Source of the DNA: Multifurca ochricompacta
Taxonomy: Eukaryota; Basidiomycota; Agaricomycetes; Russulales; Russulaceae
Direction of reading: 5' to 3'
NCBI GenBank assembly: GCA_022496185.1
Contig: WTXG01000054.1
Location: 62,001 to 126,000 of the forward strand
DNA: 64,000 nucleotides
Shown here: positions 1 through 10,903 of the stretch, piece by piece
Layout: each line of letters begins with the position of its first letter
How positions within the stretch are numbered: the stretch's first letter is position 1
Position numbers and translations under genes: made by a program
The notes under the pieces: generated by a model
What the model was told of the DNA's origin: nothing
What the model saw: the letters and a program-made list of their open reading frames with translations, nothing else
The model's database searches: none

Positions 1-1230
1 TCCCTATTTTCCATCCGGTGGGCTCCTCTTTCCATGATCACATTATCTGTCTCTTCTGATCATCACACCGCGGGGCCTGTAGACGTCAAGTGCACGGATT
101 GGGTCCTCCCCAGAAACTGGCGTGGTTGATGCCTCACTTAAGGTCCATGGTGTCCTGGGTCTTCGCATTTGCGACGCCTCCGTCTTCCCTTCACAGTTGA
201 GCGGCCATCCTGCTGCTGTCGTAGTTGCGGTGGCGGAGAAAGCGGCCGATATGCTCAAGGCCGCATCGTGAATACTCTATGGCTGTATTCCCACAACAAG
301 CTCCTGCACATTTTTTTGGATAGTATGACGTATATACCGACTGCTTTGGTCCTTCCTTATTCTCTTTTACAATTTTGAACACTCTCAATGCTCGATAGAT
401 GATATATGTCACGTGTGCTTGGGTCCTCCCCGGCAAGGCTACCATCTACAATGCTTAAGAGAGAGAGAGAGTTGAGCACCCTTGCCGATGCTTATCGGAA
501 GGTACCAGTCGCGCAGCGTTTAGCAGGAGGATGCCCCTCCCAATGGAGCATAGTCCAGCACCACAATATTGTTAATCTTAATCATTCGGCTGTTTTGTTT
601 TGGAAAACCAAAAAACCTCGGCGAGTCAGATAAAGCGAGTGGAGTGAGTTCTCTCCCCCACTTCCCCGGACTCGGACCCGCGAATTTGATGGAAGCCACT
701 CCCTTCCTCCTGCCCCCGCACGCTCTTTACTCTACTCTGCTGTGGTTCGATTGGTTGAGAATTTAGCTCGACTCCCTCTTCCGACCGGTATAATACGTTC
801 TCCGCAGTCACTCAGTCCTTCTTGAAGGTTACTGTCGCTATGGGTATGAATCTACATTACTTATCGATGAAAGAAGTAACTTCGCGTAGCAGTCAGAAGG
901 AGAAGGAACGACCGAGAGAACTGCGGGTGGGGTCGGGCGGGTTCGGTTTTAGCGGCATCCGCGGTATGCCTGTACTGTACTGGACCGACGAGATGCGTTA
1001 CAACGATATCTCCTTTATTTTACATGACATGGCATGCAGACACAGTCCACAGTGGGGGATGACGATGGATGGATGGAAGCATCGGAAACTGCGCGGACAC
1101 AAATCCGTGGCCGTGGGTTGTTGACGTCGACCGAGGAGGGTAAGTTAAATAAAAGGCGGGTCGATGCATACAAACTTGGAATGATAAGCTGTTTCGCGAC
1201 GCGCGAGTCACAAAGTGGGGCCGTCCTAAC
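1..1230. other. No recognisable gene
   Basis: I found no conserved domain or convincing splice structure on either strand. The open frames here are short (at most about 105 codons) and have low-complexity or arbitrary composition. It may be the 3' flank or intergenic DNA of a gene lying to the left of the window. Confidence 0.5.
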
Positions 1231-2897
1231 TTAACCTCGTTCGTTACCACAAATAACATATTTACCGGTCTGGTACACAATGAGAATGAACTCATTTGAA
1301 AAGATAGTCGTAGAAGCTCTCCTTTTATCCTTCTCATTATTCAAACGCTTCTTTGCGACTGCCGCTACCCTGCCTATGGGCCGACGAGGCTTCCGACGCG
1401 CAGGTGAACGCGAAGGTGACGATCCCGAACGCGCATGGGGACGAGGATCCCAGATCGTGGCCCGCGTATTGTACGCAGCCGTACGGCGTGGCGGCCGCGG
1501 CGTCCCGTCATCGTTCACTAGTGATAGAGCTTCGGTTGCCTGCTCGAGGTCACTGTCCCCGCCATCGCCAACATCACCACTACCACCACCAGTACCAACA
1601 CCACCGCCTCCGATCGCAGAAACTGTCTCTTCCACGTCTGCCTCCACGTCTGAGGCGATGTCCGAGAGGGGGCTTGCTCTGCGATGATACTGCACGGGTT
1701 CGACGTCAGAGCCAAAGTCTGACTCTGAGAGGACATCCGAGCCGCCGTCAATCGACTGTACATCGGATAGGAGTGACGAGGGGTGATCAGAATCGTATGA
1801 TGACGAGAGTGCAGAGGTAAAGTCGATGTCAGTCGTGGGCGGCGTTGCGAGCGCCACGCCCGTAGATGGATCAGGGCGGGTCGCGTTCGGACGGAGAATG
1901 TGGGTGAGACGGTGGGTGGGGGTGTCTTTACCTAGTGACGACGAGAGAGCACGAGGGGCCCCCGTCTCAGCGACCAGGGAAAGCAAGCAAGCGTGTGAAG
2001 GGGTGGGGTGAGGTGGGGAAGGAAGGGAAAGGGACGCACTAAAGCTGACGATGTTGTGGTACCGCGCGCAACAGTGCACGATGTACCGTGCCCACGTATC
2101 GTTCTCAATCCACCACACGAGCTGTTGTGGACTACGTTCAATCTCGCGGATACACTCCTGGCCACCCACGACGACCACGATCGCTCGACCGGGAAACTGA
2201 TACTCTGAAGACTCTGGACTTGGTGGGTTCAGGACGATCTCTACCCCACTCAACCAGCGCGTTAACTCGTCTTCGACGCCTCGAACGAGGGCCTGCGTGC
2301 GGGGGCCGGCGCGCCGGAGTGCCTTGCGCATACCGCGCAGAGAGAGGCTGAACTGACCCGCATTGCTTGCCTTGGCGTCCGATGTGGAGGGCACGGTAGC
2401 AGGGAGAGGAGTGCTCCGCGGGAGGTAAGGTGGAAGTGGGATGGGAAACGTAGCTTGCAAGGTTGGTAAGGACAGCTCGAGATCGTGCTTAGATGGTATC
2501 GCGATGTGTGGATTGTCCGTGAAGTGAGCTATGGGGGGTACGTTGAGTCCACGGGGAGTATTTTATTATTTTATTTTATTTTTTGTTCATGATTGTCAGG
2601 AAAGTCGTAAAGAAGAGACGTACCGTTCTCCCGTCTTCGTATCCAACGCTTCCCTTCGTTATCATTTCGGCGCCAGACCTTCTTAGAATCAGATGGCGGC
2701 CCCGTCGCTTGCACCAAATGAGCATAACGACTGGTTAATCCAGGGTTACGGAGGATGGACGGGAAGGATAGTGACACGGGTCCCTTATCCTCCGTCGACG
2801 AGGATGAGATGGCGTGCGCAACTACATCAACTTCTGGTTTAGCTTCGGGACGAGATACGAGGCTGTCATTAGCAATGCCTTCCATGTTGCCTTGCAT
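1231..2897 (-). CDS. R3H-associated domain protein, 3 exons
   Basis: The predicted protein has about 487 residues in three exons (about 2897-2624, 2528-2040, 1931-1231). The N-terminal half fits the fungal R3H-associated domain: exon 1 ends in NEGKRWIRRREN, and exon 2 continues with a TDNPHI stretch and PLPPYLPRS. A degenerate R3H-like segment follows (WARYIVHCCARYHN), then THILRPN after intron 2. R3H domains bind single-stranded nucleic acid. The C-terminal third is acidic and Ser/Gly-rich and ends in basic residues (RRKPRRPIGR). Intron 1 (2623-2529) begins GTACGT and ends TAG. Intron 2 (2039-1932) begins GTGCGT and ends CACTAG. Both keep frame. Start is ATG 2897 or 2885; the longer open frame upstream has no ATG. 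The stop at 1231 assumes no further intron. Function is inferred from the domain only. Confidence 0.75.
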
Positions 2898-3421
2898 GTG
2901 CCTTGATATGGTTGCTCTGAATGTAGACTTCAAAGTGACGTTGATGGCTGTATGTGAAACGACTGGACGAATTACAAGGCCTCAAAGACTCGGGCACATA
3001 CGGGGCATGCCACTGTAACTGACCCGGTACACAACGGCAACGACAACGGTCACATTCTGATTTCGAATATAGGCCAATGTATAAATGCATGTCGCTTGTG
3101 CGAATGCGAATTACTCAATGCCACATTCCAGTCGTCGTGCATCAAAGCATCAAGGCTAGATATACTCTAGTACTGTGAATAGCTTGCAAGCCGTGCCTGT
3201 ATAAGCAATGTGCGAAGAGAGGTGGCAATAACACCATGACTCCATGGACATGCTCTATCCACCGTGGTCTGCCATTGTGCTGGCTAACGGGCAGTAGGCG
3301 TCGATGCGAAACGAATAAACCTTCAAATTGGGATCAGATTCAGTATCACAGAGGGAGTTAAAGTGCGAACCCGGATCAGTGGTCCTTGTCACGGACTGAA
3401 ACGAATGTATTGCAATTGCAC
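2898..3421. other. Intergenic, upstream of the R3H gene
   Basis: No coding signal seen. It lies between the start of the R3H-associated gene and the 3' end of the WBP4-like gene, both on the minus strand, so it probably holds the promoter of the former and the terminator of the latter. Confidence 0.4.
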
Positions 3422-4509
3422 CTAAAACCGTCGCCCTCGGCTACTTGCACCCGCGCCTAAAGGAGCTTTTCGCTTGCGGAACAAGCTGCCTTTAGATGTA
3501 TTTCCTTCTCCAGAAGGTGTAGCTGCCTCCTCAAGTTTGATAGGTACCGGGGCTGAGACTTTGTCTCTGTCTGCCCGGGAGGATCCGCGGCCACCTTTGG
3601 TGCTTCCTCTGTTGGTACACTGACACCTGACGGCGCAGAGCCTGCCGCTCCGATTGTATCGTCGGTGGGCTCGCCCGCTTTTTTCCACTTAACTGGGGCC
3701 CACTTTGGTGCGCTCGTCGCCTTAGCATCGGTGAAGGAGGTTGTACTGGATGATTGATTGACCTGACCAGTCGCCCCTTCTTCCTTAACTTCCGTTTTAG
3801 TCTTAAGTTTGATCGAAATGATCCCTGGGTCATAGATCTCCCCAAGGCCCACGCTGGTAGTTTTCTTCCGTAGCTTCCAGCGTCCCTCCTCTTCGTCTGC
3901 AGGGTCTGGCAAGGTGCGTTTCTTGCTTGCCTCCGGGTCTTGCGTGCCGTCTTCGTGTTGTGTCCCTTCTCCCGTTCCAGAGAGCGGTTCTATTGAAGCT
4001 GATTCCACGTACTGCCACTCGCCAACGACGCCCTGCGTCCTTCTACGCTCTGCCTCTGTGCGAGCGCGTTCTATCTCTGGGTCTATGTATCCCAGCGACT
4101 CCGGTGTAGAATAATCCGATATTCCCCCAGACCTCTCGGGCTTTTGGCTCGACGATGAACCCGCAGTAGAGGGAGCACTTTTGTGGACGTGTACTGCGCT
4201 CGACCCGCACCGACATCCTGGGCAAATGCCGCACTGGCAGCCTTTCGCAGGGTAGTTGAACAAGACCTAATAGAGCGAGAGACAAAGGGTGGTTACGCAC
4301 CTGTTCTATTCTAAACATCTCTCTTTTTCCTCTTCGGCATCTTTCTTTCGTTTCTCTCCTGCTTTATACAGACCACGAACGAAACGGTCGACGTTGCCTT
4401 TATGCCGAAGACCATTCTCATGGTGTTGTCTTGAAGGTACGTCATCCGAAATATAAACGTCGCAATATTTGCAGAAATATCGCTTCTTTGACACCCAATA
4501 TTCGCTCAT
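3422..4509 (-). CDS. WBP4-like U1-type zinc finger splicing factor, frameshifted
   Basis: Starts at ATG 4509 with MSEYWVSKKRYFCKYCD, the opening of the WBP4/FBP21 matrin-type (U1-like) C2H2 finger: CKYC, then H-H spacing in RQHHENGLRHKGN. WBP4 proteins associate with spliceosomal U2-side complexes. Later conserved blocks are present: SAAFAQDVGAGR, YSTPESLGY, a GLGEIYDPG block, and a basic tail ending RKRKAP...RGRRF at 3422. No WW domain is visible, as I would expect for the fungal form. The blocks lie in different frames. Three single-base losses would restore them: in the T5 run at 4324-4328 (minus A5), the T4 run at 4179-4182, and a site near 3585-3600. One intron is likely after codons for RIEQ (donor GTGCGT near 4303, acceptor about 60 bp on). 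Sequencing error is more likely than a true pseudogene. Confidence 0.72.
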
Positions 4510-4841
4510 TGAAGTGAAGTGAACCTGAACGTTTTATTTGAACCAATTGGTGAGCCCCGGCCCAGTGACGAGACGTAAAGAGTTGCTGACTAATAAGATA
4601 GGATGAGATAAGATAAGATATTTCCCAGGGTATTTTTGCCGAATTTGGAATTTTAGGTAGGTAGGGCTGACGCTGAGGTTCACAGGGCCACAGGAGAGGG
4701 GACAGTGGACAGCGACAATGGGTTTAACAACCAGGGCTGCACTTAAGCGTCTCTGTTCATTTTCCCCTCGGCTCGAACTTCATTTTCATTCTTTTTGTGT
4801 TCCAGTTTCAGTCACCAGTCATCACAGCGAACATATTCACG
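4510..4841. promoter_or_regulatory. Divergent promoter, WBP4-like / MFS transporter
   Basis: A 332-bp gap between two oppositely directed start codons. It contains a GATA-rich stretch around 4600-4620 (repeated gataagata-type motifs) and no open frame of note. It must carry the promoters of both genes. Confidence 0.4.
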
Positions 4842-7028
4842 ATGGCTCAGCCTTCTCAAGACATACAGATGACTTCTGGAACCATTTCTGGCTCACAGAC
4901 TAAAAAGGGGGTCCTTTTGGGTGAGGTAACCATCTCCGCCCCCTCTGCAGATGAAGAATTATCAACCACTGTGGGGCCCTATCGACTATACAAGCGACGA
5001 TGGGTTGGGGTGTTTGCTCTGGCGAGTCCGCTATTTTTTTTACAGTGATTACGCTGAGTTTCTGAGTCTTTTGGTGATCAGTTTGCTTTGGAAGCCGTCA
5101 GTTCAGCCTCTTGGCCTTGGTTTGGCCCTATATCCAACAATGGTACTGTGCACTCCATGTCGAGGGTTTCCCCTGACCATGATCCTCTATCAGTTTCTCG
5201 CGATTTCGGATTTACTTTGGACGAAGTGAACTGGTTAGGCAATGTCATTGCCTGCGTGTACCTTCCCACTGCTTTTCTCACACCCATGATCACCAAACGA
5301 TACGGATTAAAGAGATCTGTACGTCCTAGCCATCGACTATCATGCATGATATGCATTCATCTCGCTTGTACAGTGTAACATTGCTACTTTTGTACTTCTC
5401 CTATCAGCATGGGTTCGTTATGCTGGAACTGCCCGATCTTTGCCCAAGGGTGGGGCGTATGCTCTTATCATAATCGGACAGGCGAGAGAGCGTTTTAAAA
5501 TTCCCCCCTCCCCCCTTTGTCTTATGCCTTTTCAGGCTCTCTCTGCTATCTCCCAACCGGTATACCAGATTTTAGCCCCAAAATATTCAGAGAGGTGGTT
5601 TAACCTGAAAGGCCGCACAACTGCGACGATGATCATCTCGATAGGTGCAGAAGTCTCCTTATGTGAGCTAGGGCCTTCATAATTAATCTGACGTGGTTGT
5701 AGCGAATCCGATTGGCGGTGCGCTGGGGCAACTCTTGTCTCCATTATTCTCGGATACGCGCAAGTCTGTGCGTGCACACATTATACTTTTCTGTTGAATA
5801 TATTGATGGAATCTTTCACATACAAAGATCCTCGTTTTAGCCATCATATCGACTGTAGTGGTCCCTATAGACCTACTTATCCTGGAAGCACCACCAACTC
5901 CTCCTTGTGGGTCGACCTTAACTTCCTGGTAGTTCTCCGGACTGAAAGGCTTTCCCTTTCTCTCAGCATATTCTGGTTCTCGTCAAGTATCACCGTCCAT
6001 CTTCTCACTCATTCGCGCCGCAACGGGGCTGAAATGCCCTCCGGAGGTATACATGACATTACGAGAGCGGTTTGATTTCGCTATTCTCGTCTTCGTGTTC
6101 TCAACTCTCCTGGCTGGGTCGGTTCCATTGGTTCTCGTCATTCACCGTTCTCATGCACACTCACAGCATAAACACGTTCAGCATTCTAAGTTCTCAATGG
6201 CTGGTACGTTTTGCGGTTGATGCGACCATCCTTTGTGTACAAACTGATCGTTCCCACCCATCGTCTAGTCTCCCTATGGTTACTCGGACAACACTTCCGG
6301 TCTTATGGGAGCCGCCTTGCTCCTGTCGGGAATCCTGGCGGCTATTGCTACCTCACCTATCTTCGATCGCATCCTTACTCATCACCTGGGAATCACTGTG
6401 CGTATTTTGTGCCCAATCATCGGGGCAGCTTGGTTATCTCTCATCTGGGCCGGTAAGCGGGCTCTGCCCCTTTTCTACTTTGACACCTTATCTAACTTCG
6501 CTGTAGCGAGGCCGCATAACGACGGGGCTTTGTTTGCTGTCTTTGTCATCATCGGAATATGTTCCGTGGTTCTTTTGCCTGTCGCGATTGAGCTTGGCGT
6601 TGAGCTGACGAGAAACTCAGACGGAAGTTCCGCGGTACTATGGTTCTTGTACGCGCGTTCTTCCCCTCCGATAATAACCTTCACTAAGTTTTTCCCAAAG
6701 CGGCAATCTAATCAGTATCATCTTTATTTTGTGTAAGCGTCGCAAATGACCTCTTCGCTTCCAATGTTACTTCATGACTCACTTTTTTTCAGCCCAAAAC
6801 GCTCTTCGTGCCTCTGACGCGGCCAATCCCCCACGAAACATGCACCGCGCAATTATTTTCAACGCTATCTGGGTTTTCTCTACTTCTCTACTCGTCTTTT
6901 TCCTCCATGGCAGGCAAGCCCGACGCGAACTGGACGAACGGATGAATGAGGAACAGAAGATGCAGGGCCAGATCCAGGGCGGAAGCAAACTCCAGTCGCC
7001 ATTATCACCGGAGCCAGCGAAAGCATAA
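4842..7028 (+). CDS. MFS transporter, FLVCR-like
   Basis: Multi-exon membrane transporter of the major facilitator superfamily. Start ATG 4842, stop 7028. A short cytosolic N-terminus is followed by YKRRWVGVFAL and a first helix ending SWPWFGPISNN, then GFTLDEVNWLGNV, ITKRYGLKRS, ANPIGGALGQLLSP, a helix at LILAIISTVVV-PIDLLILEAPP, PYGYSDNTSGLMGA, and VAIELGVELTRN near the C-terminal bundle. This order resembles fungal proteins related to FLVCR heme/choline transporters; the substrate is unknown here. About nine introns are implied. Two probable introns (5022-5081 and 5482-5535) begin with GC rather than GT; the second is also 54 nt and open, so it could be retained. The frame holds a TAG at about 5930 between two homologous segments, so a base error or an unrecognised intron lies nearby. 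The C-terminus is charged (RRELDERMNEEQ). Confidence 0.8.
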
Positions 7029-8105
7029 GGTATCCAGCGAAGGAGGCCTCGCTTTCCCTCTTTGTTTTTTTTGTTATTTGCCTTTTTTTTTGGGTTTGCA
7101 GTTGCTTCATCTATCTTGGGTGTCATTCTTTTTCATGATCTCACTTCACTGCAATGTCACAGCTTGCATTCGCATTTGTTTGTTTGTATGTGCATGCTTA
7201 TTGTGTGTTCGCGTGTAGATCCAATGTCTATACCCTATCAGAAAACCGACTGCTTGCTGCAGAGAGTACGTAGGTTTTCGATGGAGGGCCACCGTATTTA
7301 TAAAATTACATCTCTGGTTGAAATCCTATTGACTATAGGGTGATGGCACCATACGTGGCTATGCGGATCTGGGCGAAGTACTCTCGAGGAACTCGGCGCA
7401 GAAGCTGTCAACGATTTAAAACGTTGGTAATCCACAGAAAGTCTCCACTCCTTCGTTTCGTTCAAGAGTTACTGAGTGCCGAGTTGCCAACGTTTTCCAT
7501 GTATAACCCCCCCCAGCCAATTTCCCTTAACACCACGCACTGGACTCTTTAAACCTAAAACAACCTTCCTGGGCGAGAATTCGCACAATGCTTGTACTCA
7601 GAAGAAAACGCTGGGTGGTACCGGTCGATGCACTGGTCCACCAGCAGCCCCAAGCCGTGGTCGAGCTCATGCGCGGCGAACTCTCTTATCATGAAGTTAT
7701 TACACATAAAAACAAAACAAAATTTCCCCCTTCGCGTACTTTAGTCTCGCAAAATCACACTGACTGAGTAATCGGGCATTTTCCTTCCTTTTTAAAAAAA
7801 TCTTCATTTCATTTATTCTTTCCCTTGTCTCCCTCCACACTGTCCGAGAGAGAGAAGAGGATATCCCCCTAGGGAGGGTTCTGCCACTACCCTTAGGTAT
7901 CGACACAATCACGCATGCTATGCATGCATGCAATACAGAATCTCGAATTTGGTGCATTCTCTTTCAATTGTTGACCGGATCTAATGGTTTCTTGAACCCC
8001 TGGAAATACTTTTCTCGAAAGTCGCGGTGGGCAGGGACGTGGGCGGCCTGTAAAGACGGGGGGATGCGGAGGAAGCGGCACCGGCCTCCCTCCCCGCCTC
8101 TCCGT
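7029..8105. other. Intergenic between two convergent genes
   Basis: Convergent 3' flanks of the MFS gene and TRM11. Contains T-rich and AT-rich tracts (7065-7090, 7795-7800) and a palindrome-rich spot at 7915-7935 (repeated gcatgc). No conserved coding sequence recognised. Confidence 0.4.
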
Positions 8106-9998
8106 CTAGTGCAATTTGCGAGTCGAATGTGGGGGTGGGTACAACTGAGACGTTACTTTGCGGATCGTGATCAGCTGATGGGAGTGGGGTGTGAAACGCG
8201 AGGCGTAAGTTGAGGAGAAATACGCAAGGATGTTTTCGTGAGAAAAGCATCTGCGACTTACTCGTCTACCCCAGGCGCCGAAATCCTGCAACGAGTTTGC
8301 GATGACTTGCATGCCGTCGCAGAGCATACTGTCCAAGTCTAGCTGCTTATACTCGTCTATTACTGTTGGTAGGAAGAAGACCAAGCGCCCCCCAGGTTTC
8401 AAAAGGTACCTCGCAAGGGTACGAGGTCGGCGGCGAGGACAGACAATTCATACGGTTTTGTGGGCGGTATGTATGGCTGGTCATCCCTGGAGGGAATTTA
8501 GAAGAGCAGTTCAATCTCGATGGCAGCAGTGCTAATATAAGGGGGGGGACACTACTCACGCGCGTGGTTGAGGGACAGAGGCATCGGCCCCACGCCCCTT
8601 TTTACGGCCAAGACGCTTTGCGCCTGCGCGAACGCCATCTACGGGAGCAGTCAGACCCCGATTGGAAAAGCTCACTGGGGATTCTAGGTCGTGGAACGAG
8701 GTGAATGCGACGACGTACAGGGCGGATCAGTGATGACGGCATCAAAAAGTCCGCCACATCGCCAGGGATTTCGCGTGATATCAAAGGTGCACAAATCTAC
8801 AATGCGCTGCCGAACCCCATATTGAGCCGCGGCGCGCATGATACCAGGCTGCGCTTCTAACAACGAGTTATGATGGGCATCCGTTCGATACTAGCCTTGA
8901 TATTCATGGTCACCAACCTTTCCCCCGCATCTGCCGGCCGTCGATGTCTGAGCCAATTATAAGGGCCCCAAAATGAGCGGTTGTCTATCGTATTGATTAA
9001 GCTCGAGCGGCCCATGACAAGTGGTCAAAGAGCATACGTATGCCATGCTACCTGTGCCAATAAAAGGATCATAAATTAACTTTCCCGGCGATGCCTGTAA
9101 CCACGTCGCAATGTCGAATTAGTGGCGAGGTGTATTGAAAAAGTGCGGTGTGGTCGTTACCAAGGTCTGGTTTGCCATGAGAAGAGATATCTCGGCCTCC
9201 ATGCTTGTATTGCCAAAATATAGCCGTTTTTTGACATCGAAAGTTCTAACCAGTGGACGTGCACTGCCTTCCTCCAGCTATATAAGTGATGGTTACGATG
9301 ATAACAAATGTTTTGAGTAACTTTTGCGCACCAACCTGCCGAAGAATACCTCGCGAAAGTCGCCAGCACCTTCGTGCTTTTGTCGAGTGGTCCCCTGAAC
9401 GTCTCTGTCTGTGACGGCCGCATCAGTCATTGAGATTTCCGGCGAAAGATGAATAGGCGCACACTCTTCGAAACATCCCATGGTGACACTCGGGTTTACG
9501 AGATCGATCCGGCCCAAAAATCCATATACGAGAAACTTTCAATGACTTCGCGTTGTCGCGCCTTTGAGATAGAGTGGTTGTAGCCGTTGACAACGAATTT
9601 GAAGGACGTGTTTGGGATATACTCCTCCCATAGGTGCCGCGACGATCTATTTTGCTCGTGTAACTCTTCGTAGGTGTGGCCCCTGGCGTAGAACTCGTAC
9701 ACAGCCCTTTGTTTGTTTGATTGTTTAAAACGAAAGTAGAGGAGCAACCGATCTGTCAACACCTATTCTAAGCCCCAAAGGGGCTCGTCGAACGGACTTC
9801 TCACTTGATCAATATACATCTTCGCGCAAGCAATCTTGCATGCTCCTCATGTTCCAAGTGGAGGATACCAAACGGCCGTGATGGATCAAAATCGTCTGTG
9901 ATGCAAAGTGGGAAGCTATGCAACTCTGCGATAGATTGTAGTTCTGGCACGCGAAAATCTTCATGAGTTTGTGCAAAGACAAAGATATACGACAACAT
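8106..9998 (-). CDS. TRM11: tRNA (guanine(10)-N2) methyltransferase TRM11, frameshifted
   Basis: TRM11 is the catalytic subunit (with TRM112) that makes m2G10 in tRNA. ATG at 9998; the N-terminal THUMP-like part reads MLSYIFVFAQTHEDFR, then YEELHEQNRSS. The segment LGRIDLVNPSVTMGCFEE precedes the methyltransferase domain. SAM-site motifs follow: LIYDPFIGTGSMAY, then GSDIDGRQMRG, and the catalytic DPPY completed across an intron (DPP-T|AT GGC GTT CGC), continuing GVRAGAKRLGRKKG. The end is KPGGRLVFFLP, DFGAWGRR and, after an 87-bp intron (8261-8175), LITIRK with stop at 8106. Two frame breaks are visible: the A5 run at 9516-9520 needs one more base, and another single-base loss lies near 8415-8425 before the TLARYLLKPGG segment. 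As TRM11 is normally single copy, assembly error is likely. Confidence 0.88.
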
Positions 9999-10109
9999 CC
10001 TGTCCTAGTTCGAGTTCGAGTTTGAGTTGGACTGAAAGCAGCGCCACTGAGCCTGTGCCTGCCATGCTCTTTCTTCACTACCCTACCATGAGCGACGACT
10101 CTTCACGCG
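9999..10109. promoter_or_regulatory. Short divergent promoter, TRM11 / SWS1
   Basis: Only 111 bp separate the two start codons. The interval contains a repeated gttcgagttcgagtttgagtt track (10009-10028 region). Both genes must be driven from it or from each other's 5' ends. Confidence 0.45.
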
Positions 10110-10738
10110 ATGTCAACCATAAACATTTACAGCGTAATTCGATCTATATTAGATTCTATTGAACCTGGAAATTGTATTGTCTTCCACTTTCTACGTTACG
10201 CTGTGTAGATCCACGCTGAACTCATGCAGTCTCAGACGAAACCATAGAAAAACTAGGCGTTCTGTTCTCTGAACAACTTTTGCTCGCCGCCTTGGACCTT
10301 ATCGATAGAGATTGCGGTAAGAGATAGAGATAAGACTAACACCCCATCCCCATCCTCATCTCCACTAACTCTCTCGTTCTCTTTTCATAGTAATCAAGTA
10401 TATTTTACCTTGGGGTTCAAGTCATTTTGGTGTCCTCGGGCTGACTGGCCCATACTCTGTATTCCCGAACCTACATCATTCTTGTCCTATCCCGTTCTTC
10501 TGCACATGCCCTGCTTTCTCTTATGCCGTGCTAATATCTCAATCTCAGCTGACGGTATGTATTGCCCGTCTTTTGTATATTCTCTTCCTCTTTGGTGCGA
10601 CAGGAATAATATTCGCAGTGCAAGCACGTCCTGGCCACCTTGATCGCAGAACGCTTATCTAAATGCGTCGTACGCAACACCGACAGTGACGAGTTCATCT
10701 CTCTAGTCTCGCAACAGAATTTACAAGTCAACACCTAG
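10110..10738 (+). CDS. SWS1: SWIM zinc-finger protein SWS1/ZSWIM7-like
   Basis: Small four-exon gene: 10110-10173, 10230-10316, 10391-10554, 10619-10738. All four exons join in frame to give about 144 residues, the usual size of the family. Exon 2 encodes LLLAALDLIDRDC; exon 3 encodes IKYILPWGSSHFGVLG and FCTCPAFSYAVL; exon 4 opens with CKHVLATLIAERL. The CxC...CxH pattern is the SWIM zinc finger. SWS1/ZSWIM7 is the conserved partner of Rad51 paralogues in the Shu complex, promoting Rad51 filament formation in homologous recombination. The start ATG lies in a different frame from an upstream ATG at 10088, which runs into a stop. Introns begin GTATTG, GTAAGA and GTATGT. No frame break is seen. 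It runs divergently from TRM11. Confidence 0.85.
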
Positions 10739-10903
10739 TACTACGACCCAGCGACTACAGATTATATATAGCGTAGCTTCTATAGAAGCTACAGTATGTG
10801 GGTATTTCAAGGAGAATTAGCTTCAGCGTAAAAAATGAATGAACGATAATAAGTTAATTGGACTCGTCTAAGTTTGTAAAGCGGATGCAGGGAGCCCTAC
10901 TTA
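10739..10903. other. Convergent 3' flanks
   Basis: Short convergent gap between SWS1 (+) and the zf-4CXXC_R1 gene (-). It contains an imperfect hairpin, tagcttctatagaagcta at about 10774-10791, which is the only structure noted. Confidence 0.35.

Noticed and set aside
5924..5935. In-frame TAG within the MFS transporter, as a sign of a pseudogene
   Set aside because: Flanking sequence on both sides keeps the family pattern, and the window has many base-loss errors; a missed intron or miscalled base is simpler than a dead gene.
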